Positions 17,259 through 26,989 are shown, counted from the stretch's first letter. The stretch is DNA of 64,000 nt from an uncultured Pseudomonadota bacterium (GCA_902788365.1 CADAJN010000004.1:156548-220547), one strand, 5' to 3'. Program-made: numbers and translations. Notes: a model not told the origin generated them from the letters alone.

Positions 17259-17364
17259 TGTTTTTCCTTTATTGCAGTTGTTTATAAGATATTTTACGGC
17301 AAAAGTCAATCGGCAAGCGTAAATCATTTACATACCAAAATATGAAAAAAATATACATACTTGC

Positions 17365-17393
17365 TGGACAATTTAATTTAAATTTACTATATT
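17365..17393 (+). promoter_or_regulatory. Promoter of the macA-like operon
   Basis: TGGACA (17365-17370), 17-base spacer, TATATT (17388-17393), 25 bases before the start codon. Confidence 0.55.
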
Positions 17394-17418
17394 GCAGGTA
17401 TGTAAATGAGGTATAAAT

Positions 17419-18651
17419 ATGAAAAAAGAAGTAAAAATTAAGGCGCACGACGCTTTGAAAAATCTGCAAAACGGTTGGCAACATTTAAGTAAAAAACAGA
17501 AACTGTGCTCTATCTCAGGCTGTGTTTTGTTGGTTATCGGCGTTTGCTGGTTATGGTGCAACGCCAATGATCAATCGGATGAATACAAAACGCAACCTTT
17601 ACAAATCGGCGATATTTCGCAGATTATTACCGCTTCAGGCACAATCAATCCGCTTTCTACCGTTTCAATCGGCACACAGGCATCCGGCCGTATTGCCGAG
17701 ATTTATGTGGATTATAACTCCGAAGTTAAAAAAGGGCAGCTTTTGGCGTTGATAGATCAAGACAGTGCCAAAGCCAATGTGGCACAAAAAGAGGCCTCAC
17801 TTGAAATTGCCAAAGCACAAGTGGCGGTTGAAGAAAATAACATCAAATATTATAAAAAAGCATTAGAGCGCATTTCTAAGTTAAATGCCTCAAAATATTC
17901 CACAGAAAAAGAATTGGAAGCAGCCGAACGCGATTACGACAATGCCGTTGCACAGCTTGCTTTGGAACAGGCACAAGTTAAACAGGCCGAAGCGGCGCTT
18001 AATTCGGCCAAAACAGAGCTTTCTTATACAGAAATTAAATCGCCGGTTAACGGTATTGTAATTTCTAAAGCGGTAGAAGTCGGACAAACTGTAGCGGCCA
18101 GCTTTTCAACACCGGAATTGTTCTCCGTGGCCGAGGATTTAACCAAAATGCAGATTGAAGCTGCCGTGGTGGAAGCCGATATTGCCAAAGTGCACAGCGG
18201 ACAAACCGCACGCTTTACGGTAGACAGTTATAATGATGAATATTTTTACGGTAAAGTGGTGCAAGTGCGTAACGATGCCGTTACCACCTCAAATGTGGTA
18301 ACTTATACGGTGGTGATTGAAATTGACAATAGCAACTTAAAGTTAAAACCGGGTATGACCGCCAATGTGGAAATCATTACTGCAGATTTGAAAAATGTGC
18401 TGTTAACACCGAATCAGGCTTTGCGTTTCTATATGGACAGCGGCGATAATGCCAAGCGCTATTCCGATCGCGGCGTGTGGATTTTGCGTGACGGCAAACC
18501 GGTGCGCGTCAGTGTAACTCTCGGCGTTAGTGATGACAACAACACACAAATTGAAGTGACAACGCTAAAAGCTGGCGACGAAGTAATTATTTCTAAAACC
18601 GAGGGGACTCCGCAAAAAGCACGCCAAATGAGATTAAGGATGCCACGCTGA
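17419..18651 (+). CDS. macA: MacA-like periplasmic adaptor (HlyD/RND-type membrane fusion protein)
   Basis: Adaptor linking an inner-membrane ABC exporter to an outer-membrane channel. One N-terminal membrane helix (about 33-50), a lipoyl/barrel half (GTINPLSTVSIGTQASGRI), a long coiled-coil hairpin (about 115-195), the returning half (SPVNGIVISKAVEVGQTV), and beta-barrel/membrane-proximal domains. 410 aa. Its stop overlaps the ATPase start (TGATG), and a permease follows. Substrate (macrolide, peptide or lipid) unknown. Confidence 0.88.
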   Translation: MKKEVKIKAHDALKNLQNGWQHLSKKQKLCSISGCVLLVIGVCWLWCNANDQSDEYKTQPLQIGDISQIITASGTINPLSTVSIGTQASGRIAEIYVDYNSEVKKGQLLALIDQDSAKANVAQKEASLEIAKAQVAVEENNIKYYKKALERISKLNASKYSTEKELEAAERDYDNAVAQLALEQAQVKQAEAALNSAKTELSYTEIKSPVNGIVISKAVEVGQTVAASFSTPELFSVAEDLTKMQIEAAVVEADIAKVHSGQTARFTVDSYNDEYFYGKVVQVRNDAVTTSNVVTYTVVIEIDNSNLKLKPGMTANVEIITADLKNVLLTPNQALRFYMDSGDNAKRYSDRGVWILRDGKPVRVSVTLGVSDDNNTQIEVTTLKAGDEVIISKTEGTPQKARQMRLRMPR

Positions 18652-19358
18652 TGAAACCTTTGATAAAACTGCAAAATATCCATAAAAGCTATCCGTTAGA
18701 CGGTTTTGAGCTGGAAATATTAAAGGGCATCAATCTGGAAATTGCGGCCGGCGAGTTTGTAGCGATTATGGGACCATCCGGTTCCGGTAAATCAACGCTG
18801 ATGAATATTTTGGGCTGTCTGGATACGCCTTCTTCAGGCACATACAGCTTAGACGGACAAAACGTGGAACATTTGGCGGCCGATGAGTTGGCGGAAATCC
18901 GCAATAAAAAAATCGGCTTTGTTTTTCAAGGATTTAATTTGTTATCGCGCACATCTGCGCTTGAAAATGTGGAATTGCCGATGGTTTATGCCGGTTTAGA
19001 TGATAAAACACGCCGCAAAAAAGCCATTAAGGCGCTTGAAAGCGTCGGGCTTAAAGAGCGCATGCATCATCAACCGAATCAGCTTTCGGGTGGCCAGCAA
19101 CAGCGTGTGGCCATTGCACGCGCTGTTGTGAATGACGCGCCGATTATTTTTGCCGATGAACCGACCGGTAATTTGGATACCAAGATGAGTGTGGAAATTA
19201 TGCACCTTTTTACCAAGCTTAATCGCGACTTAAACCGCACGATTATTTTGGTAACGCATGAAGAAGATATTGCACGCTATGCCAAGCGCATTATTAAAAT
19301 CGTTGACGGCGAAATTCATAGTGATGCGTTAAATGAGGAAAGAAAAATAAATGATTGA
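18651..19358 (+). CDS. MacB/LolD-type ABC transporter ATPase
   Basis: 235-aa nucleotide-binding subunit: Walker [10 protein letters not shown] (about 41-49), Q-loop FVFQGFNLL, signature [14 protein letters not shown], Walker [15 protein letters not shown]-loop LVTHEED. It belongs to the MacB/LolD/FtsE branch. It is translationally coupled to the adaptor (TGATG) and overlaps the permease gene by 8 bases. Unlike E. coli MacB, ATPase and membrane domain are separate proteins. Confidence 0.93.
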   Translation: MKPLIKLQNIHKSYPLDGFELEILKGINLEIAAGEFVAIMGPSGSGKSTLMNILGCLDTPSSGTYSLDGQNVEHLAADELAEIRNKKIGFVFQGFNLLSRTSALENVELPMVYAGLDDKTRRKKAIKALESVGLKERMHHQPNQLSGGQQQRVAIARAVVNDAPIIFADEPTGNLDTKMSVEIMHLFTKLNRDLNRTIILVTHEEDIARYAKRIIKIVDGEIHSDALNEERKIND

Positions 19359-20583
19359 ATCTAAAACAATTTTTAAAATTGCGGTGCGTGCGATTGAGGC
19401 CAACAAAATGCGCTCGGTTTTGACCAGTTTGGGTATTATTATCGGCGTGGCGGCGGTCATTATTATGCTTTCTATCGGCAACGGCACACAAATTTCCATT
19501 CAAAATGATATGCGCTCTATGGGCACAAATTTAATAATGATTCGTTCCGGTTCATCCACCTCGGGGGGCGCGCGCATGGGACACGGCTCACAGCCGACAC
19601 TTAAAAACAGCGATGCTGATGCCGTGCAAGAAAAAATTGCCGCCGTGCGCCTTGCTGCGCCGGTTGTCAATGACAGCGGACAGCTGGTTTATGGCAACAC
19701 CAACTGGGCCACCAACATTGTGGGCACCGATAATCGTTATTTTGAAATTAAAGAATGGGATTTGGCGTATGGCCGTTTTTTTTCGGAAACCGATTTAAAA
19801 AGTGCCAACAAAGTGGCGATTTTAGGCCAAACCGTTGCCAAAGAACTGTTCGGCGATATTGATCCGCTGGGTAAAACAGTGCGGGTGAAAGGTGTGCCGT
19901 TTACGGTTATCGGCACTTTGACGGCGCGCGGTCAAAGCGGTCCGGGACAAGACCAAGATGACATGATTTATTTGCCGCTTTCTACCGCGCAGAAAAAAGT
20001 TTCCGGCACACAATTTCCGGATATGGCCAATATGTTGATGTTGCAGACATATAATGCCAAGGACACATATACATCGCAAGAAGAAATCAGGGCTCTGTTG
20101 CGTCAGCGTCACAATTTGGGACTGAATAAAGATGACGATTTCACAATTATGAACTTTACGCAATTTATGGAGATGATGCAGAGCTCATCGCAAATGATGA
20201 CTATTTTTCTCGGTTTTATCGCCTCCATTTCGCTGGTGGTCGGCGGCATCGGCATTATGAACATTATGCTGGTTTCGGTTACCGAGCGCACGCGTGAAAT
20301 CGGCATCAGAATGGCAATCGGCGCCAAACGCTGGGACATTCGGTTACAATTTTTGACAGAAGCGCTGATTTTATCGCTGTTGGGCGGTTTGATAGGTGTT
20401 GTCATCGGCATTGCCGGTGTTTACCTGTTGCCGCTGATTTCATCGTCATTTACGGCGGTGTTGTCCACTTTTTATGTGTTATTGCCGTTCAGTTTTTCCG
20501 GCATTGTCGGTTTGGTTTTCGGCTTTTTTCCGGCCTATAAAGCATCGCTTTTAAACCCGATTAACGCACTCAGATATGAATAA
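19351..20583 (+). CDS. MacB-type ABC transporter permease
   Basis: 410 aa. First membrane helix LTSLGIIIGVAAVIIML, a large periplasmic domain (about 60-275, MacB_PCD type), then three C-terminal helices (FtsX domain) including the conserved GGIGIMNIMLVSVTERTREIG-type loop before helix 3. Completes a tripartite exporter with the adaptor and ATPase; an outer-membrane TolC partner is not in the window. Ends in a terminator. Confidence 0.92.
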   Translation: MIESKTIFKIAVRAIEANKMRSVLTSLGIIIGVAAVIIMLSIGNGTQISIQNDMRSMGTNLIMIRSGSSTSGGARMGHGSQPTLKNSDADAVQEKIAAVRLAAPVVNDSGQLVYGNTNWATNIVGTDNRYFEIKEWDLAYGRFFSETDLKSANKVAILGQTVAKELFGDIDPLGKTVRVKGVPFTVIGTLTARGQSGPGQDQDDMIYLPLSTAQKKVSGTQFPDMANMLMLQTYNAKDTYTSQEEIRALLRQRHNLGLNKDDDFTIMNFTQFMEMMQSSSQMMTIFLGFIASISLVVGGIGIMNIMLVSVTERTREIGIRMAIGAKRWDIRLQFLTEALILSLLGGLIGVVIGIAGVYLLPLISSSFTAVLSTFYVLLPFSFSGIVGLVFGFFPAYKASLLNPINALRYE

Positions 20584-20604
20584 ACACCGGAACTATGTTG
20601 CAAA

Positions 20605-20636
20605 AAAATCCTCGCCATTGATGTGGCGAGGATTTT
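20605..20636. terminator. Bidirectional terminator between the exporter and the giant gene
   Basis: AAAATCCTCGCCA pairs with TGGCGAGGATTTT around a 6-base loop; it lies between converging genes. Confidence 0.8.
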
Positions 20637-20654
20637 GTTTGCTTTGTTAAGCCA

Positions 20655-23600
20655 TTAAGCGCGTTGCATTGATTGAGCTTTGGAAGCAGCGGCCATAGTG
20701 CTGCTTGCCGCCTTACCAAAGTCAGAATTGGCATCAATATGTTTTTGCAGTCCACTCACAAAGTTGGCTGTAGATTGCAAATCCATCTTTTTCTGTGTGC
20801 CGTTCTCAATGGTATAAGCCTCAATCTGCTTATGTTCATTAAGCACGGCATAAGTTGTGCTGCCGCCTTTTTGATAAAGCGCACCGTTATTAGATACAGC
20901 TATCGATGCTTGAACATGACCGTTGGTATCAGTAGCCACTCTGATTTTGAGCGATTTTTCATCTAAACTCAATTTCTCTGTTGCAAATTTTTCGGTGGCT
21001 TCCGCGGCCAAGACTTTGTTCATCACTTGAGCATCTGGCGGCAATGCACCGGCTGCGGCATTTTCAGACTGACTTGCATTTGCATTCTTAATAATTTCAT
21101 CCTTCACATTCTTCTTCAGCGATTCAATTTCTTCCGGTGTTGCCGAACGCAACTTACCGTTTTGCATAGCCGTATATTGCGCACGACCATTTTCATCAAG
21201 TGTCATTTTAATATCGGTATTACCACGTCTGAAGCCAATTTCGTTTTCACTTGCGGTATATTGCGGCTCATTAGTATTATATTCCAGTTTCTTCTCAAAT
21301 TTATGTAACTTTTTGATAGATTTTTTATCGCCGGTTTCTTCAATTTGTTTGGTAATTTTATCACGTTCCGCATCAGTCATCATACGTTGATGGCCGTTAT
21401 CTTCGGTAACCACATAGTGCACGGTGGTTTTGCCGCCGAGTTTACTTTTAATGATGCTGTATTTTGCCTGTTCACCATTGTCCTGCGTAAACGTGCCCGA
21501 TAAACCATTACGGCCACGCATTAAGCTGAACTGAGAGCCGTCCTCATTCTGCTGCAATTCCACTACCGGCTTAGCATGATGCAGTTCGGTTGACGAGGCA
21601 TGTTTAATTGTTTTATAAGCCTTTTCGGCTGTATCACTAACATCGCCATTGACGCGTGCATCAGTTTTCGCCAATTGTCTGGCTAAGCGACGCGCTTCTT
21701 TGTCGCTCATTTCTTGTTCGGAAACAACATTGCCTTCGGCATCGCGCGTTACCATAACCGAGCGGCGCAAACCGGTTTCTTCGTTAATGGCGCTGACAAA
21801 TTCAACAGATTTACCGTCAGGTGTCGTCACTTCTAATGCTGCACCGTTGCTGGCCGCTTCAATTTTCATTTCTTTATATTTTTCAGAGCCTTCTTCCGGC
21901 ACATCATCAACGCGAACTTCTTTAGGTTCATCCAGTTCAACTGCCAGACGCTCCTCAGGCACTTCTACAAAGTCATCTTGTTCTTCATCAATGACCGTTT
22001 GTTGTTCTTGTTGTTCTTGTTGTTCTTGTTGTTGATCATCTTGAACAGTGGTTTGACCGCCGCCTTTACCGCCGTTACCTTGATAATCTTCCGGCACTTG
22101 CGGCACAGCGTTCGGGTCATTGATAACCTTTTCAACATCCGGATCAAGCTCAATTTTCGGAGCTTTGGCACCGATATCCACACGACCGCCATTCAACCCC
22201 GGTTTCACGCGTTCAAAATCAGGATTATTGGCATGATTAACTGTTTCTTGTGCCTTAGCAATGGTTTCTTCCGGCGTTTCTTGCCCAATCGGCGTATTCA
22301 GAGCATCTTTGGTAACATCTGACAAATCCGTGAATTTAGGATTAGGAATCATTTGACCGGTTTTCGGATCATAAATCAGCGGTGGTTCATTGCCGGTGCC
22401 TTCAACAGTTGCTCCGCCTTGTCCGCCGGACTCTTGCCCCAGCTGAGTTCCACCAGAGCCACCCTGCTCTAAACCATGCGCCAGATTTTCGGCCTGCATT
22501 TCTTGTCCAATCATAGTCATCATAGCACCGGCTGTTGCACCTGCAAATGCCGCCCAACCTTCTTTCCATTTGCCTTTATTCCAAGAATTAACTGCAGTGC
22601 TAACACCGGCTGTCAATGCCATTCCAGCACGCAATAACTTAGCACTGCCAAGAGTTGTTACCTCGTGACTATTACCTGTAACAATATTGCCTGCAGCATG
22701 GTAAGCTTTTTTGCCATAATCAACCACCTTTTCTATTAATCCTGCTCCTGACGATGCAGCTGCACCGCCTGCTTCAGCACCTCCTTTTATTAAATCTCCG
22801 ATTGCTCCAAAATTACCGGATAAAGCAGCATCTACACCAACATAGGCTGAAATAGCCGCTCCGACAGAAGATGCTACTACTGTTGCAAGTTTCGCTTTAT
22901 TATGCAATATATATTCTTTTTTTGTTTGATACCCTCCTGCTTTCTTTTGCTGTTGATATTCTTCATTAAATTTCTTTACAGCTTTGGCCGTTTCAATCGT
23001 TGTTTTAACCGCCAAACCCGGCAAACCTAAGGTATAGTTTACCACCGCTGTTTTAGCCATATTCTTAACTAATTTATACTTCCAACCGTATTTCTTTTCA
23101 AAGCGGGTATCCAGCGCTTTAATGCGCTGCACCAGTTTGCATTCGCCAATTTTTTGCTCCAGTTTGTTTTTGAAATCCAAAACCGGATTCATTTGTGCGC
23201 CCAATGTTGCTCCAACTGAAGTTTCGGAAATATGCACCTTACCGGTGGCTGTCGGATCGGCCACAACTTGACCAAACAGATTTTGAGCCATCTCGGCACG
23301 TTTGGCCTGCTGACCTTCTTTATCAAGCTTTTTGCCGGTTGCATCTACATAAGTATTTTGTGCGTATTGCGCGGTTAAGATGGACATTGTCGATTCCATC
23401 ATATAATCGGCAATTTTTTCTTTTAACTTTTCACGCAGGGCGCGCTTTTGCTCTTCAGACAACTCGTCTTCTTGGCCTAAAGTCTCGTCTTGCATAATGT
23501 CGCGCATGGCTTTAGCCACCGCCAAATCATAAATATCTTTACGCACCTCGGCGCCGGTTAATTTATGCTTCTTCTTTTCATCATCGGTTATTTCTTCTTC

Positions 23601-25244
23601 CGGAGCTTCGCCTTCGGCACCTGATGTACCATCAGTGGCCGTGGCCGGTGCAGTTGTTTCTTTGCTCTTTTTAGAACTCCACCAATCACTTACATCTGAC
23701 GGCATATCCTGCAATTTGCGCCATTCGTTGGTGATGTTATCTTTAGAATCAATCTCAACATTATCATAAAACGTTTCAAATTGCTTCATATCGGCATCGT
23801 TGGCCAATAAATCCTGCATTTCGGCAGAATTAAACAATGAATCAACTCTATCATCGCGTTTTTTAAGCTCTTCTTCCGAAGTGTTGGCCAAGAAAACCGC
23901 CTCTTTTACCGGCATTTTTCCGGTATTGGCGCGGTCTTCATCAACTGCTTCGCGTAAACGCTTTGTGGCCGCCACAAGCGGATCTGTTTCTTCTCCGTTA
24001 TCTTTACCGAAAGCTTTCATAAAGTCATCAAAGGCCTTAACATCTTCAATATTATCACTTTTTCCGGCTTTAAGTAAAACCGTTCCTTGTTTTTCAATAG
24101 CCTGTTGGCCGGCATTTTTCAGAGTATCTTCTTGCTCCAAAACCAAATCCGGCACACCTGCTTTATTGGCTCGCTTTTGAATGAACTGTTGAGCGCCGGT
24201 CATATTTTTCAAAACATCAGACACCTCTTTATCATCAGCAAAATTCAACATGACTTCTTTATATTCTTCAAAGCCTTTGGCGGTAGGGTCCAATGTAGCC
24301 AAATATGCTTCAACGGCCAAGCGATTCTCGCTTTTTACATCTTCCGTCGTTAAATCCGGAATCGGGTCACCGTCTACCACATAATCATCATGCGGATCTA
24401 CGGCAGCAGCATCTGTTAATTTTTCATCATCTATGACATCCGTCCCATCTGCCTCATATATGTCATCCAAAGATATCAGACCATTACTGGCGCGCGTCGC
24501 ATTAACAGAGTTAATCCATTCGCCGACTTCACCGACATAATTACCTTCTTCATCGCGCGAAAAAGTCATGGCATAGTCCATCATCTTTATTATTTCAGCA
24601 TTAGAAGCGGCTTCTGCGCCCAATGCATCTGCTAAAACCGTTTCCATAATTTCATCATATTGCTGATCAAACATTTGACGACTGGTTGTGCGGAAATTAT
24701 TTACAGTTTCTTGCAATTCTTCCGGTAAAGGCACAGAGACACCATTATATTCATGCTCTGCCATATCAATCACGTCTAAAACATCTTTACGACCGTCTAT
24801 TCCCCCCATGACCTCAGAATTGCGATCGTAATCGTTATCCAACTGACGCTTCAAATATGCGTCCATGTATGGGACTTCATCGACCACATTTGGATAATTT
24901 GCTTCAATATCTGCCAAATAGTTGTCAATCGCGAGTTTTTTCTCGGCATATTCTAATTGTCCGCTTAATCTGGAAGCTATATCGCCCCTTAAAGAACTAT
25001 ATGCCATCAAAGACCGCACACCTTCCAAATCGGCGGCCGACATTTCATCTATATCTGAAGATTTTAAGTGCTCTAAGTATTCTTCGGTGGCTCCGCGTAA
25101 TTGGGTATGTTGAGCGGATTCTTCGTTATAGGCAGAATCTTCTTTGTTGAGTTCATACCAAGCCTCAAGCTTTTGTGTCAGTGTTAACTTATCCGCCTTG
25201 TCTGCGTCCGGATCTGTTAAAAAATCTTCTACTTCTTGTGTCAT
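20655..25244 (-). CDS. Giant (1529 aa) unrecognised multidomain protein
   Basis: The start is the ATG at 25244 (MTQEVEDFLTDPD), with GGAGG six bases upstream. No signal peptide. About 1-740 is acidic and helical. About 780-950 is Gly/Ala-rich and hydrophobic enough to insert in a membrane (VVASSVGAAISAYVGVD; AGATAGAMMTMIG). A Gln/Glu-rich linker follows (QQQEQQEQQEQQ), then four degenerate copies of a beta-strand/short-helix unit of about 60-80 residues. A perfect-consensus promoter drives it. It could be an effector, surface or phage-derived protein; nothing in the sequence decides. Confidence 0.75.
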   Translation of the reverse strand: MTQEVEDFLTDPDADKADKLTLTQKLEAWYELNKEDSAYNEESAQHTQLRGATEEYLEHLKSSDIDEMSAADLEGVRSLMAYSSLRGDIASRLSGQLEYAEKKLAIDNYLADIEANYPNVVDEVPYMDAYLKRQLDNDYDRNSEVMGGIDGRKDVLDVIDMAEHEYNGVSVPLPEELQETVNNFRTTSRQMFDQQYDEIMETVLADALGAEAASNAEIIKMMDYAMTFSRDEEGNYVGEVGEWINSVNATRASNGLISLDDIYEADGTDVIDDEKLTDAAAVDPHDDYVVDGDPIPDLTTEDVKSENRLAVEAYLATLDPTAKGFEEYKEVMLNFADDKEVSDVLKNMTGAQQFIQKRANKAGVPDLVLEQEDTLKNAGQQAIEKQGTVLLKAGKSDNIEDVKAFDDFMKAFGKDNGEETDPLVAATKRLREAVDEDRANTGKMPVKEAVFLANTSEEELKKRDDRVDSLFNSAEMQDLLANDADMKQFETFYDNVEIDSKDNITNEWRKLQDMPSDVSDWWSSKKSKETTAPATATDGTSGAEGEAPEEEITDDEKKKHKLTGAEVRKDIYDLAVAKAMRDIMQDETLGQEDELSEEQKRALREKLKEKIADYMMESTMSILTAQYAQNTYVDATGKKLDKEGQQAKRAEMAQNLFGQVVADPTATGKVHISETSVGATLGAQMNPVLDFKNKLEQKIGECKLVQRIKALDTRFEKKYGWKYKLVKNMAKTAVVNYTLGLPGLAVKTTIETAKAVKKFNEEYQQQKKAGGYQTKKEYILHNKAKLATVVASSVGAAISAYVGVDAALSGNFGAIGDLIKGGAEAGGAAASSGAGLIEKVVDYGKKAYHAAGNIVTGNSHEVTTLGSAKLLRAGMALTAGVSTAVNSWNKGKWKEGWAAFAGATAGAMMTMIGQEMQAENLAHGLEQGGSGGTQLGQESGGQGGATVEGTGNEPPLIYDPKTGQMIPNPKFTDLSDVTKDALNTPIGQETPEETIAKAQETVNHANNPDFERVKPGLNGGRVDIGAKAPKIELDPDVEKVINDPNAVPQVPEDYQGNGGKGGGQTTVQDDQQQEQQEQQEQQTVIDEEQDDFVEVPEERLAVELDEPKEVRVDDVPEEGSEKYKEMKIEAASNGAALEVTTPDGKSVEFVSAINEETGLRRSVMVTRDAEGNVVSEQEMSDKEARRLARQLAKTDARVNGDVSDTAEKAYKTIKHASSTELHHAKPVVELQQNEDGSQFSLMRGRNGLSGTFTQDNGEQAKYSIIKSKLGGKTTVHYVVTEDNGHQRMMTDAERDKITKQIEETGDKKSIKKLHKFEKKLEYNTNEPQYTASENEIGFRRGNTDIKMTLDENGRAQYTAMQNGKLRSATPEEIESLKKNVKDEIIKNANASQSENAAAGALPPDAQVMNKVLAAEATEKFATEKLSLDEKSLKIRVATDTNGHVQASIAVSNNGALYQKGGSTTYAVLNEHKQIEAYTIENGTQKKMDLQSTANFVSGLQKHIDANSDFGKAASSTMAAASKAQSMQRA
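21999..22033 (-). repeat. 9-bp in-frame tandem repeat in the giant gene
   Basis: Plus-strand unit TTGTTGTTC occurs three times perfectly and a fourth time imperfectly, encoding the Gln/Glu linker. Unit length is a multiple of three, so copy-number change would lengthen or shorten the linker without frameshift. Confidence 0.75.
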
Positions 25245-25284
25245 GGGAGCCTCCATTGATAATTTTAGACATATATTTGGTTTG

Positions 25285-25312
25285 ATTATAGCATATTTCA
25301 GTTTTTTGTCAA
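25285..25312 (-). promoter_or_regulatory. Consensus promoter of the giant gene
   Basis: Minus strand TTGACA (25312-25307), 16-base spacer, TATAAT (25290-25285): both hexamers are perfect. Confidence 0.8.
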
Positions 25313-25420
25313 TAATCTTTTTTCCATTTTAGTCAAGTGCTATTAAAAAAAGTTTAAGGAGGTAAGCAGCAAATTCTTCTTGGCAGACTTTTCTTATATC
25401 TCCGTTTTACAAATATCTTT

Positions 25421-25759
25421 TTAGCTTTCGGCAATTTTCTGCAAGACGAGCCATGTTTCATTATGATAATATAACAAAACTAAGAGTTCCATTATCAAAC
25501 AAGGAAGCAAAATATATTTTATTTTAAGATAGTAATCCTTTGTGCACTCAAACCACTTTCGTTTTAGGACATATCGCAAAAACAACGGATGTCCGAACCA
25601 AAAGCAAAAATCAAACAGAAACAGAATAGGAAAAAAAGGACCCGTTATATGAAATACAATTATTATAAAGATTCCAAATGCAATTAATAAGTTGAGTATG
25701 AAATCGATACACTTAAAAATATTATTTTTTATAATTTCTTTTTTATCCTCTTTTTCCAT
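25421..25759 (-). CDS. Small membrane protein, second of a tandem duplicate (immunity-like)
   Basis: 112 aa with three hydrophobic helices (about 16-36, 38-60, 85-100) and a charged loop. It is a clear paralogue of the next gene upstream: both begin MEKE..KE.I, share PFFPILFLFD or PLFPILFLFD, LFLRY.LKRKWFEC and KIKYILLP-type words. The pair follows a truncated coding fragment (26149-26517), the order expected of immunity genes behind a toxin C-terminus. Immunity is inference from context. Confidence 0.6.
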   Translation of the reverse strand: MEKEDKKEIIKNNIFKCIDFILNLLIAFGIFIIIVFHITGPFFPILFLFDFCFWFGHPLFLRYVLKRKWFECTKDYYLKIKYILLPCLIMELLVLLYYHNETWLVLQKIAES

Positions 25760-25787
25760 GTTCTGCTCCCGTGTTATGCTTTAATAT

Positions 25788-26120
25788 TTAAGGAGCTTGC
25801 AATATTTCATTTGGATAACATATTATAACCACTAACAGTGCTAATATTTCTAAAAACAATGTAGGTAATAATATATATTTAATCTGTAGCAATTTATCTT
25901 TGCGACACTCGAACCATTTTCTTTTTAATATATACCGTAAAAATAGCGGATACCCAACAATAAGACAAATATCAAACAGGAAAAGAATAGGAAAAAGAGG
26001 CACCATTAAATGTAATTCAATTAATGCAACAACACCAAATGCAACCAACACACTTAATGTGCAATCAATACATTTTAAAAAATATGTCTTTATTTTTTCT
26101 TTTGCAACCTCTTTTTCCAT
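25788..26120 (-). CDS. Small membrane protein, first of a tandem duplicate (immunity-like)
   Basis: 110 aa, three hydrophobic helices, start MEKEVAKEKIKTYFLKC. Paralogue of the downstream gene, 28 bases away, with the same membrane topology and the shared words LFLRYILKRKWFEC and IKYILLP. An AGGA-type site precedes the ATG. Directly downstream of the decayed fragment at 26149-26517. Unknown family; tandem duplication of membrane partners is common for immunity proteins, but this has not been shown here. Confidence 0.6.
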   Translation of the reverse strand: MEKEVAKEKIKTYFLKCIDCTLSVLVAFGVVALIELHLMVPLFPILFLFDICLIVGYPLFLRYILKRKWFECRKDKLLQIKYILLPTLFLEILALLVVIICYPNEILQAP

Positions 26121-26148
26121 ATCCTGCTCCTCTACTATGTTTTATTTT

Positions 26149-26517
26149 CTAGTAGTTTTTTTCTTCTCTACTATAAAACATATTTTTCATTTTGTCAGCA
26201 AAAGAATTTATTCCTTGCTTAATAAATTTGCGACCAACGATACTCCCTCCACGTGTATACGGTATTTTATCAAATATCATACCTACACTATTAGCCGCTC
26301 CGTTTACCGCTAAATTAGTTCCAAAATCGTTCCAATTTTCGGCATATCCGGCTGAAGCATTTAATGTGTCAGTAAAGGCATTAAAAGCCTTATTGGCAAA
26401 AGTGGTATCTTTTGCCAAATGCATTGGCGTGGTCATTGCGCCCACAAATTCACCAATCCCATAAGCCAACGGATGTTGTTGCTGTAAATCGTTTTGCAGC
26501 GCATGAAATGAAAATTC
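26149..26517 (-). pseudogene. Orphan C-terminal fragment of a larger protein
   Basis: An open frame of about 122 codons that begins directly after an in-frame TAA (26518-26520) and has no ATG; it enters mid-protein as SFHALQNDLQQQHPLAYGIGE and runs to a natural stop. A TTG at 26469 could serve as a start but no SD precedes it. The fragment joins the terminator of the next gene (26538-26555) almost directly, as if the 5' part had been deleted. The word AGYAENWNDF recalls AGYYDNWQQA in the phage cassette protein at 49001. Followed by two membrane proteins. Confidence 0.6.
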
Positions 26518-26530
26518 TTATTCTATAAAC

Positions 26531-26555
26531 AAAAAAAGCCTGCCTTATGGCAGAC
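26531..26555 (-). terminator. Terminator of the YgiW-like gene
   Basis: Minus-strand GTCTGCC/GGCAGGC with a 4-base loop, then seven Ts. Confidence 0.85.
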
Positions 26556-26581
26556 TTTCACGCTTAAACAAAGTTGTTGTG

Positions 26582-26989
26582 CTATTTATTATTCATAGCC
26601 ATCGGAATGTTTGTTCCTTCCGGCATAATTTGAATTTCTTCGGCTTCCAAACTGACCGGTTGGCCGGTTTCCTGATCCACCGTGGCAGCTATCCAAACCA
26701 CGGTTTGCGGCGTTATGGTGGCATTGTTCATCAAGTCATCGTCAATTTCAACCATAATCTGGCCGCTGCCGTCTTGCAACATATAGTTATCATTGCCTAA
26801 GTTTTGAATAATATATCCTTGCACATAAACCATACTGTCATCAGCCATGTTTTGCACCTCAGAAACTTTGCTGACCGGCTTGTTGGCTCCGTCGTGCTTC
26901 ATTTTACCGTGATCACCGGCCATAGCGTTGGCGCTTGCTAAAACTATTGCTGCCGCTGCGGCGCAAGATAACAATTTGTTTTTCATCAT
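26582..26989 (-). CDS. YgiW/YdeI-type OB-fold periplasmic protein
   Basis: 135 aa with a signal peptide (LSCAAAAAIVLASANAMA) and an OB-fold body: VYVQGYIIQNLGNDNYMLQD, SGQIMVEIDDD and VWIAATVD match the BOF/NirD-YgiW-YdeI stress-tolerance family (DUF388). Located in the periplasm. GGGAG precedes two adjacent ATGs; either may be used. Monocistronic, with a strong terminator. Confidence 0.85.
   Translation of the reverse strand: MMKNKLLSCAAAAAIVLASANAMAGDHGKMKHDGANKPVSKVSEVQNMADDSMVYVQGYIIQNLGNDNYMLQDGSGQIMVEIDDDLMNNATITPQTVVWIAATVDQETGQPVSLEAEEIQIMPEGTNIPMAMNNK

Noticed and set aside
21999..22033. Short tandem repeat as a CRISPR array
   Set aside because: Units are 9 bases with no spacers and lie inside a coding frame.
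21965..22322. Open frames on both strands over the Gln-rich repeat
   Set aside because: They are alternative readings of the low-complexity repeat in the giant gene.
26149..26469. TTG-started complete gene
   Set aside because: No ribosome site precedes the TTG and similar protein-like sequence continues upstream to a stop, so it reads as a truncated fragment.
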